From positions 372,001 to 436,000 of the forward strand of contig NZ_JAPDMX010000028.1 in assembly GCF_025971955.1 (NCBI RefSeq): a stretch of DNA of 64,000 bases, written 5' to 3'. The notes beneath the pieces were generated by a model, which worked only from the letters and a program-made list of their open reading frames with translations, had not been told where the DNA came from and searched no databases. Of the stretch, positions 43,322-49,859 are shown piece by piece (position 1 is the stretch's first letter; every line of letters starts with the position of its first letter). Made by a program: the position numbers and the translations under genes. Source of the stretch: Shewanella subflava (lineage in GTDB: Bacteria > Pseudomonadota > Gammaproteobacteria > Enterobacterales > Shewanellaceae).

Positions 43322-44667
43322 AGTATTTTCCAGGTTTTGAATTTCTTCTCTAAATTTTCATACCCCATACTTGGGAAAGAGAGAATAGACTGGGGAACAC
43401 CTCGGTTTCCCAGCCTTTGCTTGAGTTCAACTAATTCTATTGCTGTTTGAGCCAATGCATCTAAAAGGGCTTTTGGCTCAATAAGATCTGCAAGACTATT
43501 AGTGATTTTAACAAAGTCATATTGTCCACCTAATTCAAGGCCCGCCCCCCATATAAAAGTCCTTGATATCACTTCTGGATCGGCTTTCATGGGGGCAAAG
43601 TCGTAGATAGGCGCGAGGGATACGTGATTGTTCTGCTTGATGAATGACGTATTACGACCGTGATTATCGGAATTACCAAAAGCAATATTAAGCAAGTCCC
43701 TGCGAACCCACTCGATAACAAACGAGGCTATTCCATCCTCTACATCGAGAAACGTTGTTGTTTCACTGTTATCGCTTTTTAAAGTAAACACTTCTATCAA
43801 AGCGCGGATCACCTTGCCATGATCCATCATAGTCGCTGGAGCAACATCTAGGACAGAGTAAACTGACTCCATACCAAGCAATTGCTGTTTATTGCCTATT
43901 GTTGCAACATCGAACCTTGGCAACCAAAGTGATGGACCTCGCTCGCTCTCTATCAACCGCATTTCATCAATGGGTATAGTATCGTAACCAAGCGCGTTAA
44001 GTTCGTGATAGAAGTGAAACTCAGCCCTTAAAATATCGTGGTCGATACTTGCAGTTCCTCTTGGAAATTTAACTAAGTATCGGGTGTCTAGATTACTTGG
44101 ATTATCTTGAAAGGTATCGATCCACACTCTGTCATCTGGATCACAACGAAGGAGTAATTTAGGCGCCGCACCACCAGCACCTGACGCACCGCCGGCAGCG
44201 GCTCCATTGGCCTGTGCGTATTCGATAAAGTCGACTTCAAGCCTACAGACATCCTCAACGCTAAATGTTACTGGTATTGGGTTAATAATAATAGCAGGTA
44301 TCGACTCTTTCACCCTGATATTGCCTATCGGTGCGATAGTACCTTGAGATAACAGGATAAAATTCCTGGTAAGCTTATCTTCATCGAGCAAGCGCAGTGT
44401 TCGTAGCCAATATTTACGACTTGAGCCTGCGGGAATAATGTCATCTAAAAAACGAAACCAGTTTGTATTATTTCGATAGGGCATGGTGTCGTTTGGCAAA
44501 GTGACGCTGGTTGCGGTTTCTGCAAAATCATTATAGTGTGTAAACACATGATCTGTTTCATAGTCCAGTCGACAAAAGCTTGAATCAAGGTGTTCTGCAA
44601 ACTCGATAGTCGCAACATCATGCCACTCAAAAGCGTAGTTAATTTGAATTGTAATTGCTTTAGGCAT
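43318..44667 (-). CDS. HipA-family serine/threonine kinase toxin
   Basis: A 449-residue HipA-like kinase. Known HipA phosphorylates glutamyl-tRNA synthetase; targets of other members differ. Motifs: WFRFLDDIIPAGSSRKYWLR, the Gly-rich loop GGASGAGGAAPKLLLRCD, the Lys strand TRYLVKFPRG, the catalytic loop NIAFGNSDNHGRNTSFI and the metal-binding YDFAPM. All key residues are present, so it looks active. The start is put at the ATG at 44667 (MPKAITIQI) rather than an upstream TTG. The short N-terminal subdomain-1 region differs from the fragment at 32733, so the two modules are not recent duplicates. Confidence 0.9.
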   Translation of the reverse strand: MPKAITIQINYAFEWHDVATIEFAEHLDSSFCRLDYETDHVFTHYNDFAETATSVTLPNDTMPYRNNTNWFRFLDDIIPAGSSRKYWLRTLRLLDEDKLTRNFILLSQGTIAPIGNIRVKESIPAIIINPIPVTFSVEDVCRLEVDFIEYAQANGAAAGGASGAGGAAPKLLLRCDPDDRVWIDTFQDNPSNLDTRYLVKFPRGTASIDHDILRAEFHFYHELNALGYDTIPIDEMRLIESERGPSLWLPRFDVATIGNKQQLLGMESVYSVLDVAPATMMDHGKVIRALIEVFTLKSDNSETTTFLDVEDGIASFVIEWVRRDLLNIAFGNSDNHGRNTSFIKQNNHVSLAPIYDFAPMKADPEVISRTFIWGAGLELGGQYDFVKITNSLADLIEPKALLDALAQTAIELVELKQRLGNRGVPQSILSFPSMGYENLEKKFKTWKIL

Positions 44668-44802
44668 AATGAATCCATTTCGGTTCAATAAAGAGTGTAA
44701 AACTAATTTATTGAAACAATATTAGCACACAAAATAGCTATTACACTATTTATTGACACGATTTTAGCTCAAAAAGTCAAGCGCCATTTTGTGAATACAA
44801 AA

Positions 44803-45495
44803 TTAGTTACAGTCTCTGATGAGGTTAATTTCTAGGATGTTTTCTATCCTCTGTTTTTTACCACTCCAAATGTATTTGTAATGTCCACCTTGTACTGGGA
44901 TAGTTACAGCTCTAGGTTTAAACGCAGCAACACATTCACCACCTTCATCACGAACACTTCTATACAACAAGCCATTACTCCCTTGTGCACGGATCTCCTT
45001 TGCGAACTCTTGAGGCGCTGCGTAATCGTCAGTATATAAATGCTCAAACTCCTCACCCCTAACATCATGGAGTTCAAGCGCTATTTTATTGATATAGCAA
45101 CGCATCGTTAATTCAGTATCAGGCTCATTAGTCGCCGCCAGAAACTTTTCTCGATGGTAAATCGTCTCAGAAAATGCTGTATTTAAATCTCTTGCCCCGT
45201 AATAAACACCGAACTCTATTCCATCAGTGAATCGAGTAGGAATGGAAATATGAGTAAATGCAGCCATGACAGGTGTCGAGCCAGGGCCAGAAACTCTCTC
45301 TTCCTCAGGTACAAGCGCCAAATCACCAATTTCTTCTCTGAGCCTGTCATTAGTAATTGATTCTATTGCAAAAACGATCTCAAGCTCATCAGGAGAAGAA
45401 ACATTTTCAAATAAATCGATGGGAGGGAAGTGACTGGGAACTAAGCGGTGCAACTTCTCCCAGTCAGGGAAGACTGTATTAACTTCGTTGGGCAT
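44803..45495 (-). CDS. RES-domain toxin (NAD+-degrading)
   Basis: A 230-residue RES-family toxin; characterised members deplete or transfer from NAD+. Conserved parts: FTHISIPTRFTDGIEFGVYY, GARDLNTAFSETIYHREKFL (Arg and Glu of the RES core), RCYINKIALELHDV and GSNGLLYRSVRDEGGECVAA, which holds the Ser. The start is the ATG at 45495 with GGAG upstream, inside the end of the antitoxin gene (17-base overlap). Longer than the usual about 150-160 residues because of an N-terminal part (PDWEKLHRLVPSHFPPIDLF), as in one RES subgroup. Confidence 0.9.
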   Translation of the reverse strand: MPNEVNTVFPDWEKLHRLVPSHFPPIDLFENVSSPDELEIVFAIESITNDRLREEIGDLALVPEEERVSGPGSTPVMAAFTHISIPTRFTDGIEFGVYYGARDLNTAFSETIYHREKFLAATNEPDTELTMRCYINKIALELHDVRGEEFEHLYTDDYAAPQEFAKEIRAQGSNGLLYRSVRDEGGECVAAFKPRAVTIPVQGGHYKYIWSGKKQRIENILEINLIRDCN

Positions 45496-45868
45496 CAAGG
45501 TATCTCCGCATATCGTTCAAGTGCATCATGCTCCCTTTTAGCATATAGGCTAGCGCCGATTCATTGTTAAAATGACTATTAGGTTTTTTGATCCAAGCAT
45601 CTGCTTGCTCACGCGTTGGAAACAAAATACCTAGCGCCTTGTAAATACCCATGATGTAAGAAATTCTCTCCATCGTATCTACTGATAAACTTGATGCTTG
45701 TCCTTTTTTCCAATTATAAAAAGTTGTCGAACCAGGCTTACCAAGTAAAGTGATTTGATCTTGGTTTTTAACACTCCACTCATTCATGATGTTAAAAAAC
45801 ACCCTAAGTGCGACTTGAGCAGTTTTACTTGGGTTTTGAGCTAGCACCTTATTTTCTAATGCAGGCAT
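45479..45868 (-). CDS. Xre/MbcA/ParS-type antitoxin
   Basis: A 129-residue antitoxin with an N-terminal helix-turn-helix region (VALRVFFNIMNEWSVKNQDQ, GKPGSTTFYNWKKG) and the C-terminal MbcA/ParS toxin-binding domain (YKALGILFPTREQADAWIKK, NNESALAYMLKGSM). It is upstream of and overlapping its RES toxin. An operator-like inverted repeat (ACTAC/GTAGT) lies 64 bases upstream of the start. Antitoxin of the RES/Xre class, intact. Confidence 0.9.
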   Translation of the reverse strand: MPALENKVLAQNPSKTAQVALRVFFNIMNEWSVKNQDQITLLGKPGSTTFYNWKKGQASSLSVDTMERISYIMGIYKALGILFPTREQADAWIKKPNSHFNNESALAYMLKGSMMHLNDMRRYLDAQRS

Positions 45869-45889
45869 GATGATTTCCCCTTTAACTTG

Positions 45890-45950
45890 TTAACTACAAT
45901 ATAGTTCCATTGTGGAGTCATTTCAACATTTACTACAAATTCGTAGTTAA
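45890..45950 (-). promoter_or_regulatory. Operator-like repeats upstream of the RES/Xre module
   Basis: A short palindrome ACTAC-N6-GTAGT (45932-45947) and a further TTAACTAC half-site at 45890-45897, which is an inverted copy of GTAGTTAA at 45943-45950. The position just before the antitoxin gene fits an autoregulatory site of the Xre antitoxin. No -10/-35 pair is certain. Confidence 0.55.
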
Positions 45951-45956
45951 TTAAAG

Positions 45957-46004
45957 GAAAAGCCACATTCTGTGGCTTTCGACTTTCTCGACAGATTCGA
46001 GAAA
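45957..46004. terminator. Pair of hairpins between the divergent RES/Xre and HigBA modules
   Basis: AAAGCCACA and TGTGGCTTT form a perfect 9-bp stem with a 3-base loop (45958-45978), and TTTCTCG/CGAGAAA forms a second stem (45984-46004). A run of A precedes the first, so it could terminate transcripts in either direction. A terminator between divergent promoters is unusual and may be a remnant of a module boundary. Confidence 0.6.
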
Positions 46005-46089
46005 CTGGCTGTCCACAGCTATCAACAACAAGGTGAATTTTAGCAAACTCACTATAGATGGAGAATTTCGCGAAAGTTCGTTAAACAAA

Positions 46090-46145
46090 TTCCCTTTTTG
46101 GGAAATTAATGTTGACTATTGATTTGTGCTTTCCCATAATGGGAA
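46090..46145 (+). promoter_or_regulatory. higBA promoter with two identical operator boxes
   Basis: A promoter TTGACT (46112-46117), 17-base spacer, CATAAT (46135-46140) is framed by two palindromes of the same form, TTCCC-N5-GGGAA, at 46090-46104 and 46131-46145. Their centres are 41 bases (about four helical turns) apart. The second covers the -10 box. This is a textbook layout for repression by a HigA dimer pair. Confidence 0.85.
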
Positions 46146-46165
46146 TGGTCGGCAAAGGGGGTTCA

Positions 46166-46465
46166 ATGCGAGTTTTATCTAGAGCAATATTGCGAGAGTT
46201 TTGGGAGCAGCCAAAGTATGCTGACTCTGAATCGGCACTTAAAGTGTGGCATTACGAAGCCAAGCACGCAAATTGGCAGACGCCACAAGATATTAAGGCA
46301 CTGTACCGTAATGCATCTTTTGTTGGTAACAATCGAGTGGTGTTCAATATTCACGGCAATAAATACAGACTGATCACCGCAATAAATTATAAATTTTCGA
46401 TGGTCTATGTGCGCTTTGTAGGTACTCATGCTGAGTATGACAGGATAGACGCAACAACTATTTAA
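46166..46465 (+). CDS. higB: HigB-family mRNA interferase toxin
   Basis: A 99-residue RelE-superfamily toxin of the HigB group. The start is the ATG at 46166 with AGGGGG 5 bases upstream. Sequence blocks: RVLSRAILREFWEQPKYADS, LKVWHYEAKHANWQTPQDIK, ALYRNASFVGNNRVVFNIHG and NKYRLITAINYKFSMVYVRF, ending in THAEYDRIDA, all typical. It cuts mRNA in the ribosome (family knowledge). Toxin-first order with higA 11 bases downstream, as usual for higBA. Confidence 0.95.
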   Translation: MRVLSRAILREFWEQPKYADSESALKVWHYEAKHANWQTPQDIKALYRNASFVGNNRVVFNIHGNKYRLITAINYKFSMVYVRFVGTHAEYDRIDATTI

Positions 46466-46476
46466 AAGAGGTCGAT

Positions 46477-46845
46477 ATGCAAGTTAAACCAATTAAAACA
46501 GCAGAAGATAACCGAACAGCATTAGCCCGTATTGAGCAGCTTTGGGATGCTGAACCAAACACTCCAGAGGGTGATGAGTTAGAAGTGCTTGCCACTCTAG
46601 TAGAAGCCTTTGAAGAGGCTAATTACCCGATTGATATACCTGATCCGATTGAAGCAATTCGCTTTCGCATGGAGCAACAAGGTCTAGAAGATAAAGATTT
46701 ACTTCCGTTCCTAGGTACACGAAGCCGTGTAACCGAAATTCTAAAGCGTCAGCGTCGATTGACGCTCAATATGATCCGCAAGCTAAATGAGGGGCTAAAA
46801 ATACCTTTGGATTGCCTTGTGAAAGACTACCAATTGGTTAAGTGA
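46477..46845 (+). CDS. higA: HigA-family antitoxin
   Basis: A 122-residue antitoxin: N-terminal MQVKPIKTAEDNRTALARIE and PEGDELEVLATLVEAFEEAN belong to the HigA group with the N-terminal toxin-binding region; the helix-turn-helix is DLLPFLGTRSRVTEILKRQR. GAGG lies before the ATG. It is likely to bind the two TTCCC-N5-GGGAA boxes upstream of higB. Module appears intact. Confidence 0.94.
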   Translation: MQVKPIKTAEDNRTALARIEQLWDAEPNTPEGDELEVLATLVEAFEEANYPIDIPDPIEAIRFRMEQQGLEDKDLLPFLGTRSRVTEILKRQRRLTLNMIRKLNEGLKIPLDCLVKDYQLVK

Positions 46846-46953
46846 ATAAAAAAGTAATTGCAGTAAAACTATGTTTACCACAGTGCCCCCCTTAGCTATT
46901 AGAAAAAGCAACTCAGCGGTCTTGAGCGACAACGACTAAGAGAATAAGGAGCT

Positions 46954-47142
46954 GTGTCAATATTGACGGAGTTTAAAACCTGGCTGGAAAAACAACAGGT
47001 ACTTCCCAAAGGCTATTCAGACAAAGCCATTACCTATGTACTAAACCAATGGCCAAAATTATTAACTTATCTTGATGATGGTGATATCAGATCTAAAAAC
47101 GGATGGTACTGCGAAAAGTGTAATGCAAGGATCTATCGGTGA
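46954..47142 (+). pseudogene. IS66-family transposase (TnpC), C-terminal fragment
   Basis: About 45 residues match the end of the catalytic domain of IS66 transposases: FKTWLEKQQVLPKGYSDKAI then TYVLNQWPKLLTYLDDGDIR. In intact proteins this is followed by the DNNR-x-EN-x-IRPF motif; here it becomes unrelated residues and then enters the 66-bp repeat array. Neither the N-terminal part nor the TnpA/TnpB genes are present. Confidence 0.8.
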
Positions 47143-47476
47143 ACGCATTCACCGATTTGTCACTGCCCAACCCACTTTGGCAGAGTTGATTGTTGGATCT
47201 ATCGGTGAACGCATTCACCGATTTGTCACTGCCCAACTCACTTTGGCAGAGTTGATTGTTGGATCTATCGGTGAACGTATTCACCGATTTTTCACTGATT
47301 AATTCAAGGAGGCAATCTCAATTGGCCATTTATCGGTGATTTTTTAAAGCAGTTTGGCTGAATAGGGTATTTATCGGTGAACGCATTCACCGATTTGTCA
47401 CTGCCCAACCCACTTTGGCAGAGTTAATTGTTGGAACTATCGGTGAACGTATTCACCGATTTTTCAGTGTCTAACC
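47129..47476 (+). repeat. 66-bp hairpin repeat array (five copies in two blocks)
   Basis: Copies begin at 47129, 47195 and 47261 (exact 66-base period) and again at 47367 and 47433 (66 bases). Each starts with a perfect hairpin, arms ATCGGTGAA and TTCACCGAT with a 4-base loop, and full-length copies also contain CTGCC...GGCAG. The last copy of each block has loop CGTA instead of CGCA and is followed by TTTT instead of TTGT. A further partial hairpin arm is at 47331. Not coding. Confidence 0.9.
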
Positions 47477-47543
47477 CACTTGACGTGGTTTAATTGATAC
47501 GACTACGCCAGTTAAGAGATAATTGATTTAACCGGAGATTGAA

Positions 47544-47775
47544 ATGAAAACACGTAAATTCTATTCAAAAGAGTTCAAGCTTGATGCCATTGCACTGGTA
47601 AGAGAGCAAAATGACAAGTATTGCTGAAGCCGCTAGAAATTTAGAGCTCACTCCGCAACTACTTGGTCGCTGGATAAAAGGAGCAGAAAATGATGATGGT
47701 CATGCATTTAGAGGCAATGGCAAGCTAAAGGCTGATCGGGTCAACTCCTATTGGTGCGCAAAATTCACATTTTAG
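47544..47775 (+). pseudogene. IS3-family OrfA transposase fragment, frameshifted
   Basis: Starts with a proper site (CGGAGA) and MKTRKFYSKEFKLDAIALVR, the opening of IS3-type OrfA (helix-turn-helix). A frameshift after EQ moves the rest into another frame: SIAEAARNLELTPQLLGRWI then KGAENDDGHAFRGNGKLK. The leucine-zipper end and the whole OrfB are missing. A dead remnant. Confidence 0.88.
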
Positions 47776-47963
47776 TCTCAGAAAAAGACGAGGTTAAATT
47801 GTCTCAAATGGCCATTATCAGACAAAAAGATGTCTCAGTGTTAGTGGGTTTTTGTTGTAAGTGGTTGAATATAAACAAGAATAGCAATTGCGGTATAAAA
47901 GCCGAATAGACGTAACTATTTATTAAAAATTTAAAAATTTGAAATTTACAGGTTATCAATCGC

Positions 47964-48791
47964 CTAGTGCACGACGCAATTACCCCGGTGACAAACATGA
48001 TAAAATTCAGCTTTATTAATAGGCTGGCTTGCAAAATAATCGTGGTAGAACCGTTCATATTCAGGTGTGTCCTTGAAAGCTTTCAAGGTATCGGAAAACT
48101 GAGTAGCAAATTGTTCAGAAATACGTCGTTTATTAAAAATTAAATATAATTTTGTCTTGTAAACAGGCTGAGTTAACAAGGGCATTAACTCATCATTTAG
48201 CCCCATCTTTTCCAATATCGTTAACGCATTGGCATATTCTGCAATGGCATAGTCAATTCGTCCAGAGCGTAACTTGATAAAATTTTGCTCATCATTACTG
48301 ACGGTTTCATAATTGTTTTCTTTTTTTAAAAACGCCCAAAACGCCGGGGTATAGGCATATTGCCTGACAACACCGATGGTTTTGCCCTTTAAGTCATTTA
48401 AAGTGGCAAAGGTCAGCCTATTTTTATCTTTTTGACGGATAAACAGGACCCATTTTGAATCGATTAATGGTTCCGCTGGGAAATAACATGCTGTTTGTCG
48501 TTCTGTATTCGAACTTAGACTGAATGCGGCATCAATGTGACCATGTAAAATATGATGCTCTAATCGTGCAAAGGGATAGCGGAAGATCTTGCCTTCGATC
48601 TTCACATCCATACGCTTCAAAACTGCTTCGACGACTTGTTTACTGAAACCATGGGTTACAAAATCCTTTTCGGCCAGTTCATAGGGCGGCCAATGATCGC
48701 TTCCGATAGTCAGTCTGATCTCTCCGGAAACAGGCGTCGGCATAAAAAGCTGCGTAACATTGCAAGCGATTAATAAAATGGCATATTTCAT
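47964..48791 (-). CDS. Periplasmic amino-acid-type substrate-binding protein
   Basis: A 275-residue protein of the type 2 periplasmic binding fold (SBP_bac_3). A signal peptide (MKYAILLIACNVTQLFMPTP, cut near VSG) is followed by RLTIGSDHWPPYELAEKDFV, GFSKQVVEAVLKRMDVKIEG, HIDAAFSLSSNTERQ, LKGKTIGVVRQYAYTPAFW and IKLRSGRIDYAIAEYANA. No permease or ATPase gene is nearby, so it is an orphan, like many of this type in marine gamma-proteobacteria. Its last residues (HVCHRGNCVVH) with two Cys are unusual. It may be a native gene at the right side of the island. Confidence 0.82.
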   Translation of the reverse strand: MKYAILLIACNVTQLFMPTPVSGEIRLTIGSDHWPPYELAEKDFVTHGFSKQVVEAVLKRMDVKIEGKIFRYPFARLEHHILHGHIDAAFSLSSNTERQTACYFPAEPLIDSKWVLFIRQKDKNRLTFATLNDLKGKTIGVVRQYAYTPAFWAFLKKENNYETVSNDEQNFIKLRSGRIDYAIAEYANALTILEKMGLNDELMPLLTQPVYKTKLYLIFNKRRISEQFATQFSDTLKAFKDTPEYERFYHDYFASQPINKAEFYHVCHRGNCVVH

Positions 48792-49859
48792 TGTTACCTC
48801 TTAAAAAATACGTAACCGGAAGTCTTAAGATGTACGTCATGAACACAATCTAGCTAAACCGATGTTACTTGTTTTATAGAGCAGTTTGCGGATATATGCC
48901 AATTCAAGCGTTAGCTTAAGTCGTGAGCGGTCGTTATTCACAAAAGGTTAATGCTATTGTTTAATCCTCACGTTGCAATCGCAAATAAAAATGGCCTTGA
49001 GAGATATACTCAGATCAGTAATACGTTAATGAACTTTGCCCACCCCAGGCCAATATCGGCAGCCTGTTACCTTAGAATGTTAACAATGAGGCGTTGCTTC
49101 CAGACGGGTATGTGCAAAGCGTTAACTATCTTTTGAACATTTTTATGCGTTTTTGAAATACGCAACTAAGCTTATCGTCATCGGTGGGCTTAACTCCTTT
49201 TTCCATTAACTTCTGAGCATATCCAGCGTTGCTTATCAGCTGAAGCTAAATAGGCGTTTTTTTACTTATTATAATCAATCTAAGTTCGAACCGACGCCAT
49301 TCGCGTTGCGAACCACGAAAGCTTGCTCGGTTCAACTGAACTCAGTCATCCTAGTTAAGCCCGTCAATCGACTTCGTTTAAGGGCTGTGCAATACGGTCA
49401 AATTCATCCAACCGATAGAAGATCGAGTCGGTGCTTCTTTGTCAAAACCTCGATGTTTACCAAGCCAAGATAGGTTCTCGTTGACAAATTCTTTGATAGT
49501 TGACCAACCAGCACAATTTGAATCGTTCTCGGCTAAAACAAGAAAATGATTATCTACTAAATCATGGTCGAGATGATGTAAGAGCGAGGGGGCGATAAGT
49601 TTCAAGTGTCCAAATATGGTCATGGATTAAGTTCAGGAGAATTATATGCTCAATAAAATCATGCCGATACGAAAAATCCGTACTGTTACATGTTAATAGA
49701 GTGTGAGATCTCCCTGTCTTTTAGGGCCGATTCAAAGTCATCTTATTCAGCGGGAAACTTTTTTCTTCGGGGAATTTGGTATTCCCTCAATGTTATGCAC
49801 TAAACTTAATTTATGCGTTTTTAGCTTAAATATTGGCTACTTACAAAGGAGTAAAAGTA
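48792..49859. other. 1-kb region with only an IS remnant
   Basis: Apart from the ISAs1 fragment at 49378-49623 no gene is supported. Small frames at 48951 and 49703 have no family look or proper start sites. The ribosome-binding site of the giant protein is at 49846-49851. This is the likely right border zone of the island, but no direct repeat with the left border could be found by eye. Confidence 0.55.
49378..49623 (-). pseudogene. ISAs1-family transposase, N-terminal remnant
   Basis: On the reverse strand a short frame gives HHLDHDLVDNHFLVLAENDS, AGWSTIKEFVNENLSWLGKH and APTRSSIG, which follows the spacing of the N-terminal ISAs1 associated domain (H-x-L-x-D, GW-x-x-I-x-x-F, L-x-WL, P-x-x-x-x-IG). 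It differs from the relic at 20352 and ends early, so it is a separate insertion and dead. Confidence 0.55.

Noticed and set aside
47161-47199. attC-like core motifs (GCCCAAC and GTTGGAT) in the repeat array, suggesting integron cassettes
   Set aside because: The two motifs fit RYYYAAC and GTTRRRY, but the spacing is too short for an attC site and there are no paired inner L boxes, no integron integrase and no such motifs at the toxin-antitoxin module boundaries.
47072-47302. Open frames on both strands coding for repeated peptides
   Set aside because: They are produced by the 66-bp (divisible by three) hairpin repeats being open in several frames; not a real repeat protein.
48951-49136. 61-codon open frame upstream of the ISAs1 remnant
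   Set aside because: No family resemblance, no ribosome-binding site, in a region of decayed DNA.
49727-49743. TAGGGCCGATTCAAA, similar to TAGGGCTGATTCGAA near 20304, considered as shared IS ends
   Set aside because: The orientation relative to the transposase remnant at 49378-49623 is wrong for a terminal inverted repeat, and the match is too short to rely on.
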